Counted from the first letter of the stretch, positions 23,601 through 32,558 are shown. The stretch: 39,393 bases of DNA from Siccirubricoccus soli (GCF_024178315.1 NZ_JAMZIK010000121.1:1-39393); one strand, 5' to 3'. Notes: generated by a model not told the origin, from the sequence alone. A program made the numbers and translations.

Positions 23601-25406
23601 TCACGCATCCATCTTGAGGGCGGCGATGAAGGCGCTCTGCGGGATCTCCACCTTGCCGAATTGCCGCATGCGCTTCTTGCCCTCCTTCTGCTTCTCGAGG
23701 AGCTTGCGCTTGCGGGTGATGTCGCCGCCATAGCATTTGGCGGTGACGTCCTTGGACAGGGCGGAGATGGTCTCGCGTGCGATGACGCGGCCGCCGATCG
23801 CCGCCTGGATCGGGATCTTGAAGAGCTGGCGGGGGATCAGCTCCTTCAGCTTCTCGCAGATCTGCCGGCCGCGGCGCTCGGCGGCGGAGCGGTGGGCCAT
23901 GAAGCTCAGCGCATCCACCGGCTCGGCATTCACCAGGATGGAGATCTTCACCAGATCGCCTTCCTCATAGCCATCCTGCTGGTAGTCGAAGCTGGCATAG
24001 CCGCGGGAGACGGATTTGAGGCGGTCGTAGAAGTCGAACACCACCTCGTTCAGCGGCAGCCGATAGACCGCCATGGCGCGGTTGCCGACATAGGTCAGCT
24101 CCACCTGCCGCCCGCGGCGCTCATTGCAAAGGGTCAGCACCGGGCCGAGATAATCGTCCGGCACCATGATGGTGGCCTTGATCCAGGGCTCCTGGATGCT
24201 GTCCAGCACGCTGCCATCCGGCATGTCGGCCGGGTTGTGCAGCTCCGTCTCCTCCCCGTTCGTCATCTTCAGCTTGTAGACGACGGAGGGGGCGGTCGCG
24301 ATCAGGTCCAGGTCGAATTCGCGGGACAGGCGTTCCTGGATGATCTCGAGATGCAGCAGGCCGAGGAAGCCGCAGCGATAGCCGAAGCCGAGCGCGGCGG
24401 AGGTCTCCGGCTCGTAGTGGAAGCTGGCGTCGTTCAGCCGCAGCTTGGCGAGGCTTTCGCGCAGCTTCTCGAAATCGTCGGCATCGACCGGGTAGAGGCC
24501 GCACCAGACCACGGGGATGCTGGGCTTGAAGCCGGGCAGCGGTTCGGCGGCCGGGTTGCGGTCCTCGGTGATGGTGTCGCCGACATTGGTGTCCGCCACC
24601 GTCTTGATGGCCGCGGTGACATAGCCCATCTCGCCCGGCCCGAGGCTTTCGACCGCGGCCATCTTGGGGGTGAAGACGCCGACCTGCTCGATGGTGTGGA
24701 CCGAGCCGTTCGACATCATGCGGACCTTCTGGCCCTTGCGCAGATGCCCGTCCTGCACCCGTACCAGCACGACGACGCCGAGATAGGCATCGTACCAGCT
24801 ATCGACCAGCAGGGCCTTGAGCGGGGACTTCGGGTCGCCCTTCGGCGGCGGCAGACGGGTGACGATGGCCTCCAGCACGCCCTCGATGTTCAGGCCGGTC
24901 TTGGCGCTGATCATGACGGCGTCGGAGGCGTCGATGCCGATGACGTCCTCGATCTGCTGCTTCACCCGGTCCGGCTCGGCCGCCGGCAGGTCGATCTTGT
25001 TGAGGACCGGGACGATCTCGTGATTGGCGTCGATCGCCTGGTAGACATTGGCCAGGGTCTGCGCCTCCACGCCCTGGGAGGCATCGACGACGAGGAGCGA
25101 GCCCTCGCAGGCCGCGAGGCTGCGCGAGACCTCGTAGGCGAAGTCCACATGGCCGGGCGTGTCCATCAGGTTCAGCGTGTAGGTCAGCCCGTCCTTCGCC
25201 TGGTAGTGCAGGCGGACGGTCTGGGCCTTGATGGTGATGCCCCGTTCCCGCTCCAGCTCCATGTTGTCGAGAAGCTGCTCCTTCATCTCCCGCGCCGTCA
25301 CCGCGCCGGTGTGCTGGATCAGCCGGTCGGCCAGGGTGGATTTCCCATGGTCGATATGGGCGATGATCGAGAAGTTGCGGATGCGGTCCAGCGGCGTGTC
25401 GGGCAT
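23601..25406 (-). CDS. lepA: Elongation factor 4 (LepA)
   Basis: A 601-residue translational GTPase that acts on ribosomes to back-translocate or remodel stalled complexes. G1 AHIDHGKST is at residues 16-24, then the DTPGHVDF G3 motif, NKIDLP G4, and SAKTG G5. The C-terminal LepA-specific domain reads [24 protein letters not shown] in family style (positions near 560-585) and ends [13 protein letters not shown]. Length is the family norm. ATG 25406 is the conserved start; no strong ribosome binding site is seen. A GC-rich stem with GCCGCGGC lies across and just after the stop. Confidence 0.97.
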   Translation of the reverse strand: MPDTPLDRIRNFSIIAHIDHGKSTLADRLIQHTGAVTAREMKEQLLDNMELERERGITIKAQTVRLHYQAKDGLTYTLNLMDTPGHVDFAYEVSRSLAACEGSLLVVDASQGVEAQTLANVYQAIDANHEIVPVLNKIDLPAAEPDRVKQQIEDVIGIDASDAVMISAKTGLNIEGVLEAIVTRLPPPKGDPKSPLKALLVDSWYDAYLGVVVLVRVQDGHLRKGQKVRMMSNGSVHTIEQVGVFTPKMAAVESLGPGEMGYVTAAIKTVADTNVGDTITEDRNPAAEPLPGFKPSIPVVWCGLYPVDADDFEKLRESLAKLRLNDASFHYEPETSAALGFGYRCGFLGLLHLEIIQERLSREFDLDLIATAPSVVYKLKMTNGEETELHNPADMPDGSVLDSIQEPWIKATIMVPDDYLGPVLTLCNERRGRQVELTYVGNRAMAVYRLPLNEVVFDFYDRLKSVSRGYASFDYQQDGYEEGDLVKISILVNAEPVDALSFMAHRSAAERRGRQICEKLKELIPRQLFKIPIQAAIGGRVIARETISALSKDVTAKCYGGDITRKRKLLEKQKEGKKRMRQFGKVEIPQSAFIAALKMDA

Positions 25407-25502
25407 GGGATTCCGGCGGCGCGGAGGGTGGGGTCCGGCCTCAAACCGGGGGAGATAGGGCAGAACAGGCGCGATTCAAAGCCTGGGATGCGTGGTGCGG
25501 CG

Positions 25503-25661
25503 TCACACCGCCACCCGTTCCACCAGCGGCCCGGGCGTCGGGGCGGCGGCGATCTCGCGGATGATCTTCCGCCGGACCGCCGCCTCGAAGCTCGGATAGC
25601 CCTCCGCCAGGAAGGCGCCAGGGCCGCCGATCACCTCCTGCCGGGAACAGGCGTCGAGCCC
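25503..25661 (-). pseudogene. Remnant of a DUF1194 family gene (3' end only)
   Basis: About 52 codons read ACSRQEVIGGPGAFLAEGYP and then a segment FEAAVRRKIIREIA before a stop at 25503. This matches the C-terminal signature of DUF1194 proteins (a VWA-like secreted family), which end with CVIGGPGAF and RRKLVLEIA-like text. Upstream, the frame passes through low-complexity sequence and no VWA domain or start is present, so the gene is 5'-deleted. It lies between lepA and the ferritin-like gene. The assignment is from memory of the family signature. Confidence 0.6.
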
Positions 25662-25769
25662 TAGGCCCGGAGAGGTCAGCAGGGGTGGGCGGGCCGGAGG
25701 CGGAGTCCGGGCCCCCATCGATTGGGCACATAATCCTATTCCATGGCCGGCATCAAGCGCTTCCTGCAA

Positions 25770-25795
25770 GGAACCGCCCCCGCCAGCGCCGTGTT
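25770..25795 (+). promoter_or_regulatory. EcfG-type general stress response promoter
   Basis: GGAAC (25770-25774) is separated by 17 bases from TGTT (25792-25795), close to the alphaproteobacterial EcfG consensus GGAAC-N16/17-CGTT. The start of transcription would be about 20 bases before the ATG at 25825 of the YciE/YciF-type gene, a family known to be stress-induced. Confidence 0.6.
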
Positions 25796-25824
25796 CCGGC
25801 TGGGCAAATCAGCGGGAGAGGCAA

Positions 25825-26334
25825 ATGGCCAGCACGATCCAGGAGATCTACGTCACCGGTCTGCGCAACGCGCATGCGCTGGAGGTCCAGGCCATCCAGC
25901 TCCTGCAGCGCCAGGCGGAACGGCTGGAGAATTACCCGCAGATGGAGGCGCGCATCCGCGAGCATATCGAGGAAAGCCGCAACCAATCCGCCCGGCTGGA
26001 GGATCTGCTGCGCGCCCACGGCACCAGCGAGAGCACCTTCAAGGACATGATGACCGGGTTGATGGGCAATGTCGCCGCCATGGCGCACGCGCCGATGCAG
26101 GACGAGGTGCTGAAGAACACCTTCGCCAATTTCGCCTTCGAGCATTACGAGATCGCCTCCTACAAGGCGCTGCTGCAGATGGCGGAGGCGGCGGGCGACG
26201 CGAAGGCGCCGGCGGCGCTGCGCCAGAGCCTGGACGAGGAGGTGCGGATGGCGCAGTGGATCGAGCAGAACATGCCCGAGACGCTGCGGACCTATATGCA
26301 GCTCGAGACCGCGGGGAAGACCTCCGGCCGCTGA
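25825..26334 (+). CDS. YciE/YciF ferroxidase family protein (DUF892)
   Basis: A 169-residue all-helical ferritin-like protein of the DUF892 group. It starts MASTIQEIYVTGLRNAHALE, with glutamates in ALEVQ, HIEESRNQ, FEHYEIASYKAL and DEEVRMAQW placed to form a di-metal site in a four-helix bundle. Family members are stress proteins thought to oxidise or store iron. ATG 25825 follows GGGAGAGGCAA. An EcfG-like promoter lies 30-55 bases upstream, matching stress control. The family D hairpins follow six bases after the stop. The gene is monocistronic. Confidence 0.9.
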   Translation: MASTIQEIYVTGLRNAHALEVQAIQLLQRQAERLENYPQMEARIREHIEESRNQSARLEDLLRAHGTSESTFKDMMTGLMGNVAAMAHAPMQDEVLKNTFANFAFEHYEIASYKALLQMAEAAGDAKAPAALRQSLDEEVRMAQWIEQNMPETLRTYMQLETAGKTSGR

Positions 26335-26340
26335 GCCATC

Positions 26341-26402
26341 CCCGCGAAGCCGCCATGCGGCTTCGCGGGCCCCCGGTCTTGCCCGCTTCCCGGGAAGGCG
26401 GG
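26341..26402 (+). repeat. Family D hairpin repeat, copy 2 (after the DUF892 gene)
   Basis: Hairpin 26341-26369 is perfect with 13-bp arms (CCCGCGAAGCCGC) around CAT, followed by CCCCCGG as in other copies. A second, imperfect stem lies at 26382-26402. It begins seven bases after the stop codon at 26334. Confidence 0.75.
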
Positions 26403-26531
26403 TGGCCTTCCGCGCCGGGGCCGCAGGCGGTGGCTCGCAGGCGGTGGCTCTGGCGCGGTTGCCACCGACCCTGCCGGCACAAGCCCGCGGTCCGGGCCGT
26501 TCGGCCTGAGCCTGCTCCGGCCCCGCCCCGT

Positions 26532-27482
26532 TCAGCTCCGGCGGCGGAAGCGCTCCACGGCGCTGACCAGGGCGGTGCGGACGCCGGGCTCCAGCGCCGA
26601 ATGCCCGGCATCGGGGATGATGGTCAGCCGGGCCCTGGGCCAGGCGGCGGCCAGCTCGAAGGCGGTCTCGGCCGGGCAGACCATGTCGTAGCGGCCCTGG
26701 ACGATCTCCGCCGGGATATGGGCGATGCGGTCCATATGGCCGAGCAGCCCCTCGGGCGGCAGGAACAGCTTGTGCTCGAAGTAATGCGCCTCGATCCGCG
26801 CCAGGCCGAGGGCGGTGCGGTCCTGGGCAAAGCTCGCCACCGTCTCGGGGCTGGGGAGCAGGGTGGAGCAGCTTCCCTCGTACTGGCTCCAGGCCCGGGC
26901 CGCCGGCAGGTGAAGCTGCGGATCGGGGTGGCAGAGCCGCTTCAGATAGCCGGCCAGCAGATCGTGCCGCTCCTCCGGCGGCAGATGCTCGGCGAAATTC
27001 GCCCAGGCATCGGGGAAGACGCGGCGGAGGCCAGTCAGGAACCACTCCACCTCGCTGTCCCGGCCGAGGAAGACGCCGCGCAGCACGCAGCCCAGGACGC
27101 GCTCCGGATGCGCCTGGGCATAGGCCAGGGCGAGGGTAGAACCCCAGGAGCCGCCGAAGAGCAGCCAGCGCTCGATGCCGAGGAAGCGGCGCAGCGCCTC
27201 GATATCCGCGACGAGGTGGGGGGTGGTGTTCTCCCGCAGTTCGCCGAGGGGGCGGGACCGGCCGGCGCCACGCTGGTCGAAGATCACCACGCGCCAATGG
27301 CCGGGGTCGAAGAAGCGGCGATGCACCGCCCCGGCCCCGGCGCCCGGGCCGCCATGCAGGAAGAGCACCGGCTGGCCGCGCGGATTGCCGACCTGTTCCC
27401 AGTACATCACATGGCCGCCGGACAAGGGCAGCAGGCCGGTCTCGTAAGGGGCAATGTCAGGGAAGAGGTCGCCGCGCGGCAT
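26532..27482 (-). CDS. pip: Prolyl iminopeptidase
   Basis: A 316-residue alpha/beta hydrolase that removes N-terminal proline from peptides in the cytosol. The oxyanion-region HGGPGAG is near residues 43-49, FDQRGAGRS follows, and the nucleophile is Ser112 in GGSWGSTLAL. The Asp lies in QGRYDMVCP and the His in DAGHSALEP, completing the triad. Length is typical for the monomeric bacterial type (about 315). ATG 27482 (MPRGDLFPDIAPYETG) is the family start; the frame extension to 27602 is discarded. It is divergent from the zinc-ribbon gene. Confidence 0.93.
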   Translation of the reverse strand: MPRGDLFPDIAPYETGLLPLSGGHVMYWEQVGNPRGQPVLFLHGGPGAGAGAVHRRFFDPGHWRVVIFDQRGAGRSRPLGELRENTTPHLVADIEALRRFLGIERWLLFGGSWGSTLALAYAQAHPERVLGCVLRGVFLGRDSEVEWFLTGLRRVFPDAWANFAEHLPPEERHDLLAGYLKRLCHPDPQLHLPAARAWSQYEGSCSTLLPSPETVASFAQDRTALGLARIEAHYFEHKLFLPPEGLLGHMDRIAHIPAEIVQGRYDMVCPAETAFELAAAWPRARLTIIPDAGHSALEPGVRTALVSAVERFRRRS

Positions 27483-27619
27483 GGCCGCACTATCCCCGGC
27501 CGGCGGGCTCGGAGCAACAGGGGCGTTGCCGTTCCCGCGTGGCGGAAATGCCGCGCCTCGGTCACGGATCCGCATTGCCCCCTTCGCCTTCGGCTCCGCC
27601 ATGCCTAACTTGGGGGGCG

Positions 27620-28378
27620 ATGTCGGTTCCCAGCCCTGCCAGTTCGCGCCCGCCCGCGGCCGAAGCGCTGCCGCGCTGTGCCGTCTGCGGCACGGCCAGC
27701 CGGCAGCCGCCCTTCCGGCCCGGCCCGCCGGAACAGGCGCCGGATCTCGATCTGCGGCCGGGGGAGCCGGTGCGCTCCACCATGGCGCGCTGGCTGCAGC
27801 AATGCCCCTCCTGCGGCTATGCCGCGCCGAACATCACCCGGGCGCATCCGGCCGCGGCGCAGGCGGTGGCGGCGGCGCCCTTCCGGGCGCTGCTGGCGGA
27901 TGCCAGCCACCCGCCCTTGGCGCGCCGCTTCCTGGCCTGGGCGCATGTGCTGGAGGAGACGGGGGCGCTGCACGCCGCGGCGGAGGCCACGCTGCACGCC
28001 GCCTGGGTGGCGGATGACATGGATCAGCCGGAACTTGCCCGGCACTGGCGGCTGGAGGCGGTGGCGCTGTGGCGCGGCGGGCCGCCCCTGGATGCCGAGC
28101 AGACGGTGCGGGTGATCGACTGCCTGCGCCGGGCCGGGGCCTGGGAGGATGCGGCGGCGACGGCCGCTTCCCTGGCGGGCAGCGACCCGCCGGAGGCGGT
28201 GGCGCAGGTGGTGGCGCTGGAGCAGCGGCTGGTGGCCGGGCGGGATGCCGGGCGGCATACGGTGGCGACCGCCCTGCCGCCGCCCTCGCGCCGGCCGCAT
28301 GTGACGCATCAGCGAATCGCCGGACGGGGGGAGGGCTTCCTCGCGCGGCTGAAGCGGTGGTTCGGCAAGGGAGGCTGA
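27620..28378 (+). CDS. DUF2225-like zinc-ribbon protein
   Basis: A 252-residue protein with an N-terminal zinc ribbon: CAVCG near residues 20-24 and CPSCGYAAPN near 61-70, with DLRPGEP between. The spacing and the CGYAAPN segment resemble DUF2225 proteins, whose function is unknown. The remainder is helical, with alternating Ala-rich pairs (for example ALLADASHPPLARRFLAWAH) suggesting TPR-like repeats. The C-terminus is basic. ATG 27620 follows TTGGGGGGCG. A family D element begins two bases after the stop. The 137-base divergent gap to pip could hold both promoters. Confidence 0.75.
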   Translation: MSVPSPASSRPPAAEALPRCAVCGTASRQPPFRPGPPEQAPDLDLRPGEPVRSTMARWLQQCPSCGYAAPNITRAHPAAAQAVAAAPFRALLADASHPPLARRFLAWAHVLEETGALHAAAEATLHAAWVADDMDQPELARHWRLEAVALWRGGPPLDAEQTVRVIDCLRRAGAWEDAAATAASLAGSDPPEAVAQVVALEQRLVAGRDAGRHTVATALPPPSRRPHVTHQRIAGRGEGFLARLKRWFGKGG

Positions 28379-28379
28379 T

Positions 28380-28470
28380 CCCGGCAGGACCGCCGCACGG
28401 CGTTGCCGGGGTCCGGATTCGCTGAACGCCTGACGTATCGCACCGCCTTCCGGGACGAGGCCACGGAAGG
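28380..28470 (+). repeat. Family D double hairpin, copy 3 (after the zinc-ribbon gene)
   Basis: Hairpin 1 (28380-28410) is imperfect, CCCGGCA...TGCCGGG; hairpin 2 (28446-28470) pairs CCTTCCG with CGGAAGG. The spacer GTCCGGATTCGCTGAA is shared nearly exactly with copy 4. The stop codon lies two bases upstream. Confidence 0.78.
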
Positions 28471-28688
28471 ACAACGGGCGACAGGTTTCGGTAGGCACGC
28501 TCGGTGCGAATGGATGGGCGTGGATTGCTGCTCGTGCCACGCCGCCCCTGCCGGTGAGGGTGCAGTGCGCCGCCAGGAGTACGCCGCCAAGGCAGAAGCG
28601 GCGCGGGCGCCGCGGCAAGGCCCATGGCCGCCCCCTGCCCCACCGGCATCCTGCCCCGCTCCTGGCCTCCCTTCTCCGGCGGCATGAT
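28471..28688. other. Intergenic region before the Zur-box gene
   Basis: About 220 bases between the family D copy and the Zur box. No open frame with family features and no other motif was recognised. Confidence 0.5.
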
Positions 28689-28701
28689 GTTATAGTATAA
28701 C
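28689..28701 (+). promoter_or_regulatory. Zur-type operator
   Basis: GTTATAGTATAAC is a perfect inverted repeat around a central G, and with the flanking AT it matches the core of the Zur consensus ATGTTATANTATAAC described for gammaproteobacteria. It ends two bases before the ATG of a zinc/manganese-type binding protein. TATAGT inside it (28691-28696) could also serve as the -10 box, so repressor binding would block the promoter directly. Confidence 0.75.
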
Positions 28702-28702
28702 C

Positions 28703-29587
28703 ATGCCCTCCCGCCGCGCCCTCCTCGCCCTGCCCTTCCTCGCCCGCCCGGCCCGGGCGCAGGCGCGGCCCTTGGCCCTCGCCGCCTTCTCCATCCTGGC
28801 GGATATGCTCGGCCAGGTGGCCGGGGAGGCGATGGAGGTGCGGGCGCTGATCGGGGCGGAGATGGACTCGCATCATTTCCAGCCCCGCCCCTCGGATGCC
28901 GAAGCGCTGCGCCGCGCCGCCCTGGTGCTGCGCAACGGCCTCGGCTTCGAGCCCTGGCTGGACCGGCTGCTGCGCAGCACCGGCTATCGCGGCGTGGTGG
29001 TGACGGCGACCGAGGGGCTGGTGCCGCGCCAGGGCACGGATGGCCACGGCCATGGCGGGCCGGACCCACATGCCTGGCAGGATGTGCGCAACGCCCTGGC
29101 CTATGTCGCCCGGATCCGCGACGGCCTCACCGCCGCGGACCCGCCCCGCGAAGCGGCCTACGCCGCCCGCGCCGCCGCCTATGCCGCCAGGCTGGAGGCG
29201 CTGGACGCCTGGGTGCGGCAGCGCCTGGGCGCGGTGCCGGAGGCGAAGCGGGTGATGGTCACCACCCATGAGTCCTTCGGCTATTTCGCCGCGGCCTATG
29301 GCGTGCGGGTGCTGGCGCCGGAGGGCCTCGGCGGCGAGACCCAACCCTCCGCCGCCCGCATCGCCGCGGTGCTGCGACAGATCCGCGAGCAGGGCATCAC
29401 CGCCATCTTCCTCGAGGGCCGCGGCAGCCAGGCGGTGATGCAGCAATTGGCGCGGGAGACGGGGCGGCCGCCGGCGGGGCGGCTCTATGCCGATACCCTC
29501 TCCGCGCCCGACGGCCCGGCGCCGGATTACGCGGCGATGATGCGGCACAATGTGGAGCTGATGACGCGCGCCATGCTGGCGGGGTGA
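28703..29587 (+). CDS. Metal ABC transporter substrate-binding protein (ZnuA-like)
   Basis: A 294-residue periplasmic binding protein of cluster A-I (ZnuA/MntC/TroA). The signal sequence [19 protein letters not shown] is short. Metal-ligand regions are [11 protein letters not shown] (near 54-64), the His-rich [15 protein letters not shown] loop (near 112-126), and TTHESFGYF. The His-rich loop favours zinc. The Zur box directly upstream supports zinc repression. There is no ribosome binding site and little or no leader, so the transcript may be leaderless. No ZnuB or ZnuC gene is adjacent; endonuclease V follows instead, so the permease must be elsewhere. Confidence 0.9.
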   Translation: MPSRRALLALPFLARPARAQARPLALAAFSILADMLGQVAGEAMEVRALIGAEMDSHHFQPRPSDAEALRRAALVLRNGLGFEPWLDRLLRSTGYRGVVVTATEGLVPRQGTDGHGHGGPDPHAWQDVRNALAYVARIRDGLTAADPPREAAYAARAAAYAARLEALDAWVRQRLGAVPEAKRVMVTTHESFGYFAAAYGVRVLAPEGLGGETQPSAARIAAVLRQIREQGITAIFLEGRGSQAVMQQLARETGRPPAGRLYADTLSAPDGPAPDYAAMMRHNVELMTRAMLAG

Positions 29588-29801
29588 GCGCGCTGCCCGC
29601 GGGGTCGCTCCGGGCCGCGGCGGAGCCGATGGCGGCCGCACCCGGGCGCTGCGGCGGAGGGGACTGGCAGGAACTCGGCCTGTTGCCGGCAGCCGCGCGA
29701 CGGCTGGCCGGCCGCCCCTGGCCCCTTCCCGAGCCCCAACACCGAAAAGTGCACGCCCTCCCGGGGGTGACGCGGCGCCGGCCGCGTGCTGTGCAGCCGG
29801 G

Positions 29802-30494
29802 ATGCGCCCGGACCTGCCGCCCGACTGGCTGAACCCGCCCGACCTCGCCGCCGCCCGCGCGGCGCAGCAGGCCCTCGCCGCCATGGTGGTGGCCGAGGAC
29901 CGGCATGGCGAGGTGCGCTGCCTCGGCGGCGTCGATGTCAGCAACACCCGCTTCGACCCCGAGAACCGCGTCCATGCCGGCATCGTCGCGCTGGGCTGGC
30001 CGGGGCTGGAGCGGCTGGGGGAGGCGAGCGCGGTGCAGCGTGCCGCCATGCCCTACATCCCCGGCTTCCTCGGCTTCCGGGAGGTGCCGGCGCTGCTGGA
30101 AGCCTGGAAGACGCTGGACCCGAAGCCCGACCTGCTGCTGGTGGACGGGCATGGCATCGCGCATCCCCGCGGCCTCGGCATCGCCGCGCATCTCGGCGTG
30201 GTGCTGGACGTGCCGAGCATCGGCGTCGCCAAATCGCCCCTGGTCGGGCGGCCGGCGGCGGAGCTGGGGGAGGCACCGGGGGCGATGGTGCCGCTGGAAT
30301 GGCGCGGGCGGGTGCTGGGGATGGTGCTGCGGACGCGGGCGCGCGCCAATCCGCTCTACATCTCGGTCGGGCACCGGGTCTCGCTGGAGGGGGCGGTGGG
30401 CTGGGTGCGGCGCTGCGCCGCCGGCTACCGGCTGCCGGAGCCGACGCGGCTGGCGCATCTGGCGGCGAATGCGGCGCGGCGCGCGGCGGGCTGA
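29802..30494 (+). CDS. nfi: Endonuclease V (deoxyinosine 3' endonuclease)
   Basis: A 230-residue Nfi that nicks DNA near deoxyinosine and other deaminated bases. The wedge motif [11 protein letters not shown] has Tyr85 and Glu94. Metal-binding acidic residues are Asp45 in GVDVS and Asp115 in LLVDGHG, with His121 close to it, matching E. coli Asp35, Glu89, Asp110 and His116. Length is normal. ATG 29802 has no clear ribosome binding site. The gene follows the ZnuA-like gene after 214 bases of sequence without a motif; whether the two are cotranscribed is unclear. Confidence 0.93.
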   Translation: MRPDLPPDWLNPPDLAAARAAQQALAAMVVAEDRHGEVRCLGGVDVSNTRFDPENRVHAGIVALGWPGLERLGEASAVQRAAMPYIPGFLGFREVPALLEAWKTLDPKPDLLLVDGHGIAHPRGLGIAAHLGVVLDVPSIGVAKSPLVGRPAAELGEAPGAMVPLEWRGRVLGMVLRTRARANPLYISVGHRVSLEGAVGWVRRCAAGYRLPEPTRLAHLAANAARRAAG

Positions 30495-30694
30495 AGGCCA
30501 AGCTTGGAAGGTCCCTGCGTTCCGAGCCGAAATCGCGCGCAGGGTTGGCGTGCGGCTGCGCGCCGGGCCGAAGGATTTGGCGGCCGCGCGCCCATGGACC
30601 GGCATCGGTCGGGATTTCGCGCGGCCGGCATGAGCGCCTATTCACGATCGAAGATCGCTCCCGAGAAATAATCACGAACCGGCATGTTCACCCC

Positions 30695-30726
30695 GGCGCG
30701 GGGCTGCTCTACTTCCGCCCCGCGCC
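30695..30726 (+). promoter_or_regulatory. Strong hairpin in the cysK leader
   Basis: GGCGCGGGGC (30695-30704) pairs perfectly with GCCCCGCGCC (30717-30726) around a 12-nt pyrimidine-rich loop, about 63 bases before the cysK ATG. Upstream, CGATCGAAGATCG is a palindrome near a possible -10 (AAATAATC, about 30665-30672). It has no T-tract. It may be a leader control structure or simply a GC-rich stem. Confidence 0.4.
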
Positions 30727-30789
30727 AGGACGCTTGCGCCGCCGCGCCGGGCCGCGTTCCTTTCGCGCCGATCACCGGGAGACATTGCC

Positions 30790-31704
30790 ATGAAGGCCGA
30801 CAGCGTCCTCGCCACCATCGGCAACACGCCGCATATCCGCCTCGCCCGGATGTTCCCCGAGGCGGAGGTCTGGGTGAAGTCCGAGCGGAGCAACCCCGGC
30901 GGCTCCATCAAGGACCGCATCGGCGTGGCCATGATCGAGGCCGCCGAGGCGGAGGGGAAGCTGCGCCCGGGCGGCGTCATCATCGAGCCGACCTCGGGCA
31001 ATACCGGTATCGGCCTCGCCATCGCTGCGGCGGTGAAGGGCTACAAGCTGGTCCTCGTCATGCCGGAAAGCATGTCGATCGAGCGGCGGCGGCTGATGCA
31101 GGCCTATGGCGCCACCTTCGACCTGACCCCGCGGGAGAAGGGCATGAAGGGCGCCATTGCCCGGGCCGAGGAGCTGGCGGCGCAGACCGAGGGCGCCTGG
31201 ATCCCGCAGCAATTCGAGAATCTGGCCAACCCCGCCATCCATGCGCGGACGACGGCGGCGGAGATCCTGGCGGATTTCCCGGAGGGGCTGGACGTGATCA
31301 TCACCGGCGTCGGCACCGGCGGGCACATCACCGGCTGCGCCGAGGTGCTGAAGCCGAAATGGCCGGGGCTGAAGGTCTTCGCCGTGGAGCCCACCGCCTC
31401 CCCCGTACTCTCGGGCGGCGCGCCCGCCCCGCATCCCATCCAGGGCATCGGCGCCGGCTTCGTCCCGGCGGTGCTGAAGACCGGGCTGCTGGATGGCATC
31501 ATCCAGGTGAGCGCGGATGACGCGAAGGAGTATGCGCGGCGCTCCGCCCGGCAGGAGGGTTTGCTGGTGGGCATCTCCTCCGGTGCCACCCTGGCGGCCA
31601 TCGCGCAGAAGCTGCCGGAGCTGCCGGCCGGCGCGCGGGTGCTGGGCTTCAACTACGACACCGGCGAACGCTACTTCTCGGTGCCCGACTTCCTGCCGGA
31701 GTGA
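30790..31704 (+). CDS. cysK: Cysteine synthase A
   Basis: A 304-residue O-acetylserine sulfhydrylase that makes cysteine from O-acetylserine and sulfide. The PLP lysine is Lys41 in NPGGSIKDR. The phosphate loop GTGGHITG and the substrate loop PTSGNTGIG are present, and the C-terminus reads [13 protein letters not shown]. Length is typical of CysK. ATG 30790 has a GGGAGA site ten bases upstream. A strong hairpin lies in the 5' leader. A family D double hairpin begins four bases after the stop. It appears monocistronic. Confidence 0.95.
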   Translation: MKADSVLATIGNTPHIRLARMFPEAEVWVKSERSNPGGSIKDRIGVAMIEAAEAEGKLRPGGVIIEPTSGNTGIGLAIAAAVKGYKLVLVMPESMSIERRRLMQAYGATFDLTPREKGMKGAIARAEELAAQTEGAWIPQQFENLANPAIHARTTAAEILADFPEGLDVIITGVGTGGHITGCAEVLKPKWPGLKVFAVEPTASPVLSGGAPAPHPIQGIGAGFVPAVLKTGLLDGIIQVSADDAKEYARRSARQEGLLVGISSGATLAAIAQKLPELPAGARVLGFNYDTGERYFSVPDFLPE

Positions 31705-31707
31705 ACT

Positions 31708-31799
31708 CCCCACGAAGCCGCTGCACGGCTTCGTGGGGCCCCGGATTCGCTGAATTCCCGGGGGTCTCGCACAGCCTTCCGCGGCGAAGCCGCGGAAGG
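31708..31799 (+). repeat. Family D double hairpin, copy 4 (after cysK)
   Basis: The best-preserved copy. Hairpin 31708-31738 has 13-bp arms CCCCACGAAGCCG around CTGCA; hairpin 31775-31799 pairs CCTTCCGCGGC with GCCGCGGAAGG around GAA. The stop codon lies four bases upstream. A degenerate family C-like stem follows near 31876-31900. Confidence 0.85.
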
Positions 31800-31931
31800 G
31801 CACCAGGCAGCGGCAGATCCCGATGGAGGCGACAAGCCCACGGGCAGGCCCGGCGACGCCCGGACTCGTGGCATCCAAAGGCCTTTCGGCCATGGGCGGG
31901 AGGGGTTGGGCGCAGCAGGCAGCGCCCTCCC

Positions 31932-32558
31932 TCAATCCTGGCGCCAGCGCCGCAGCAGCATCAGCAGCGCGTCATAGGGCAGCGCCGGCACCTCCCGGAG
32001 CCGCCACCACCAGCGCTGCGCCCCCCTGGCGCCGCCGATCGGCACCGGGCGCGCCGGCAGCCCGGCCAGGCGCAGCAGCAGCAGGCAGCGCGGCTGGTGG
32101 AAGCGGCTGGTGGCCGCCCAGACCGGGCCGGGATGGTCCTTCAGCATCTCCGCCAGGGCGAGGACGGAGGAGAGGGTGTCGGTGCCCGTCGGCTCCTCCC
32201 GGATGCGGTCGGCAGGCACCCCGGCCTCGCGCAGCAGCCGGGCCATGACAGTGCTTTCCGCCTCGCCATGGAGACCCTTGGCGCCGCTCGGCAGGTAGAG
32301 CGGGGGGACCAGCAGCGCCTCCCCGAAGCGGGCGGCGGCGGCGACGCGGAGCTGCAGCGTGGGGCTGGCGGTGCCGTCCGGCCGGACCGCGGCGCCGAAG
32401 ATGAGGATGGCGGGTTGCAGCCCGGCCAGGCCAGGGGAGAAGTCCCGGCGCATGTCCCTGGACAGGGCGTTGCTGGCGCCTGCATCCGGCGGGGCGCCGC
32501 CGGGCGCATCGCTGCCGGAGGCAGCCTTGTCCGGCGCGCGTGCCAGCGGCCGCGTCAC
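31932..32558 (-). CDS. YdcF family protein (DUF218)
   Basis: A 208-residue protein with the DUF218/YdcF domain: PAILIFGAAV, then GLHGEAESTVMARLLREAGV, EEPTGTDTLSS and TSRFHQPRCLLLLR. This is the typical pattern of the family, some members of which bind SAM or act on envelope precursors; the reaction is unknown. There is no convincing signal peptide. GTG 32558 overlaps the methyltransferase stop as GTGA and so is preferred; ATG 32453 is an alternative that removes a 35-residue low-complexity head. It is the second gene of a two-gene unit. Confidence 0.83.
   Translation of the reverse strand: MTRPLARAPDKAASGSDAPGGAPPDAGASNALSRDMRRDFSPGLAGLQPAILIFGAAVRPDGTASPTLQLRVAAAARFGEALLVPPLYLPSGAKGLHGEAESTVMARLLREAGVPADRIREEPTGTDTLSSVLALAEMLKDHPGPVWAATSRFHQPRCLLLLRLAGLPARPVPIGGARGAQRWWWRLREVPALPYDALLMLLRRWRQD

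Noticed and set aside
27605-30049. Long open minus-strand frame across the zinc-ribbon and ZnuA-like genes
   Set aside because: It is a mirror of real plus-strand genes with no recognisable domain, and crosses a Zur box and a repeat.
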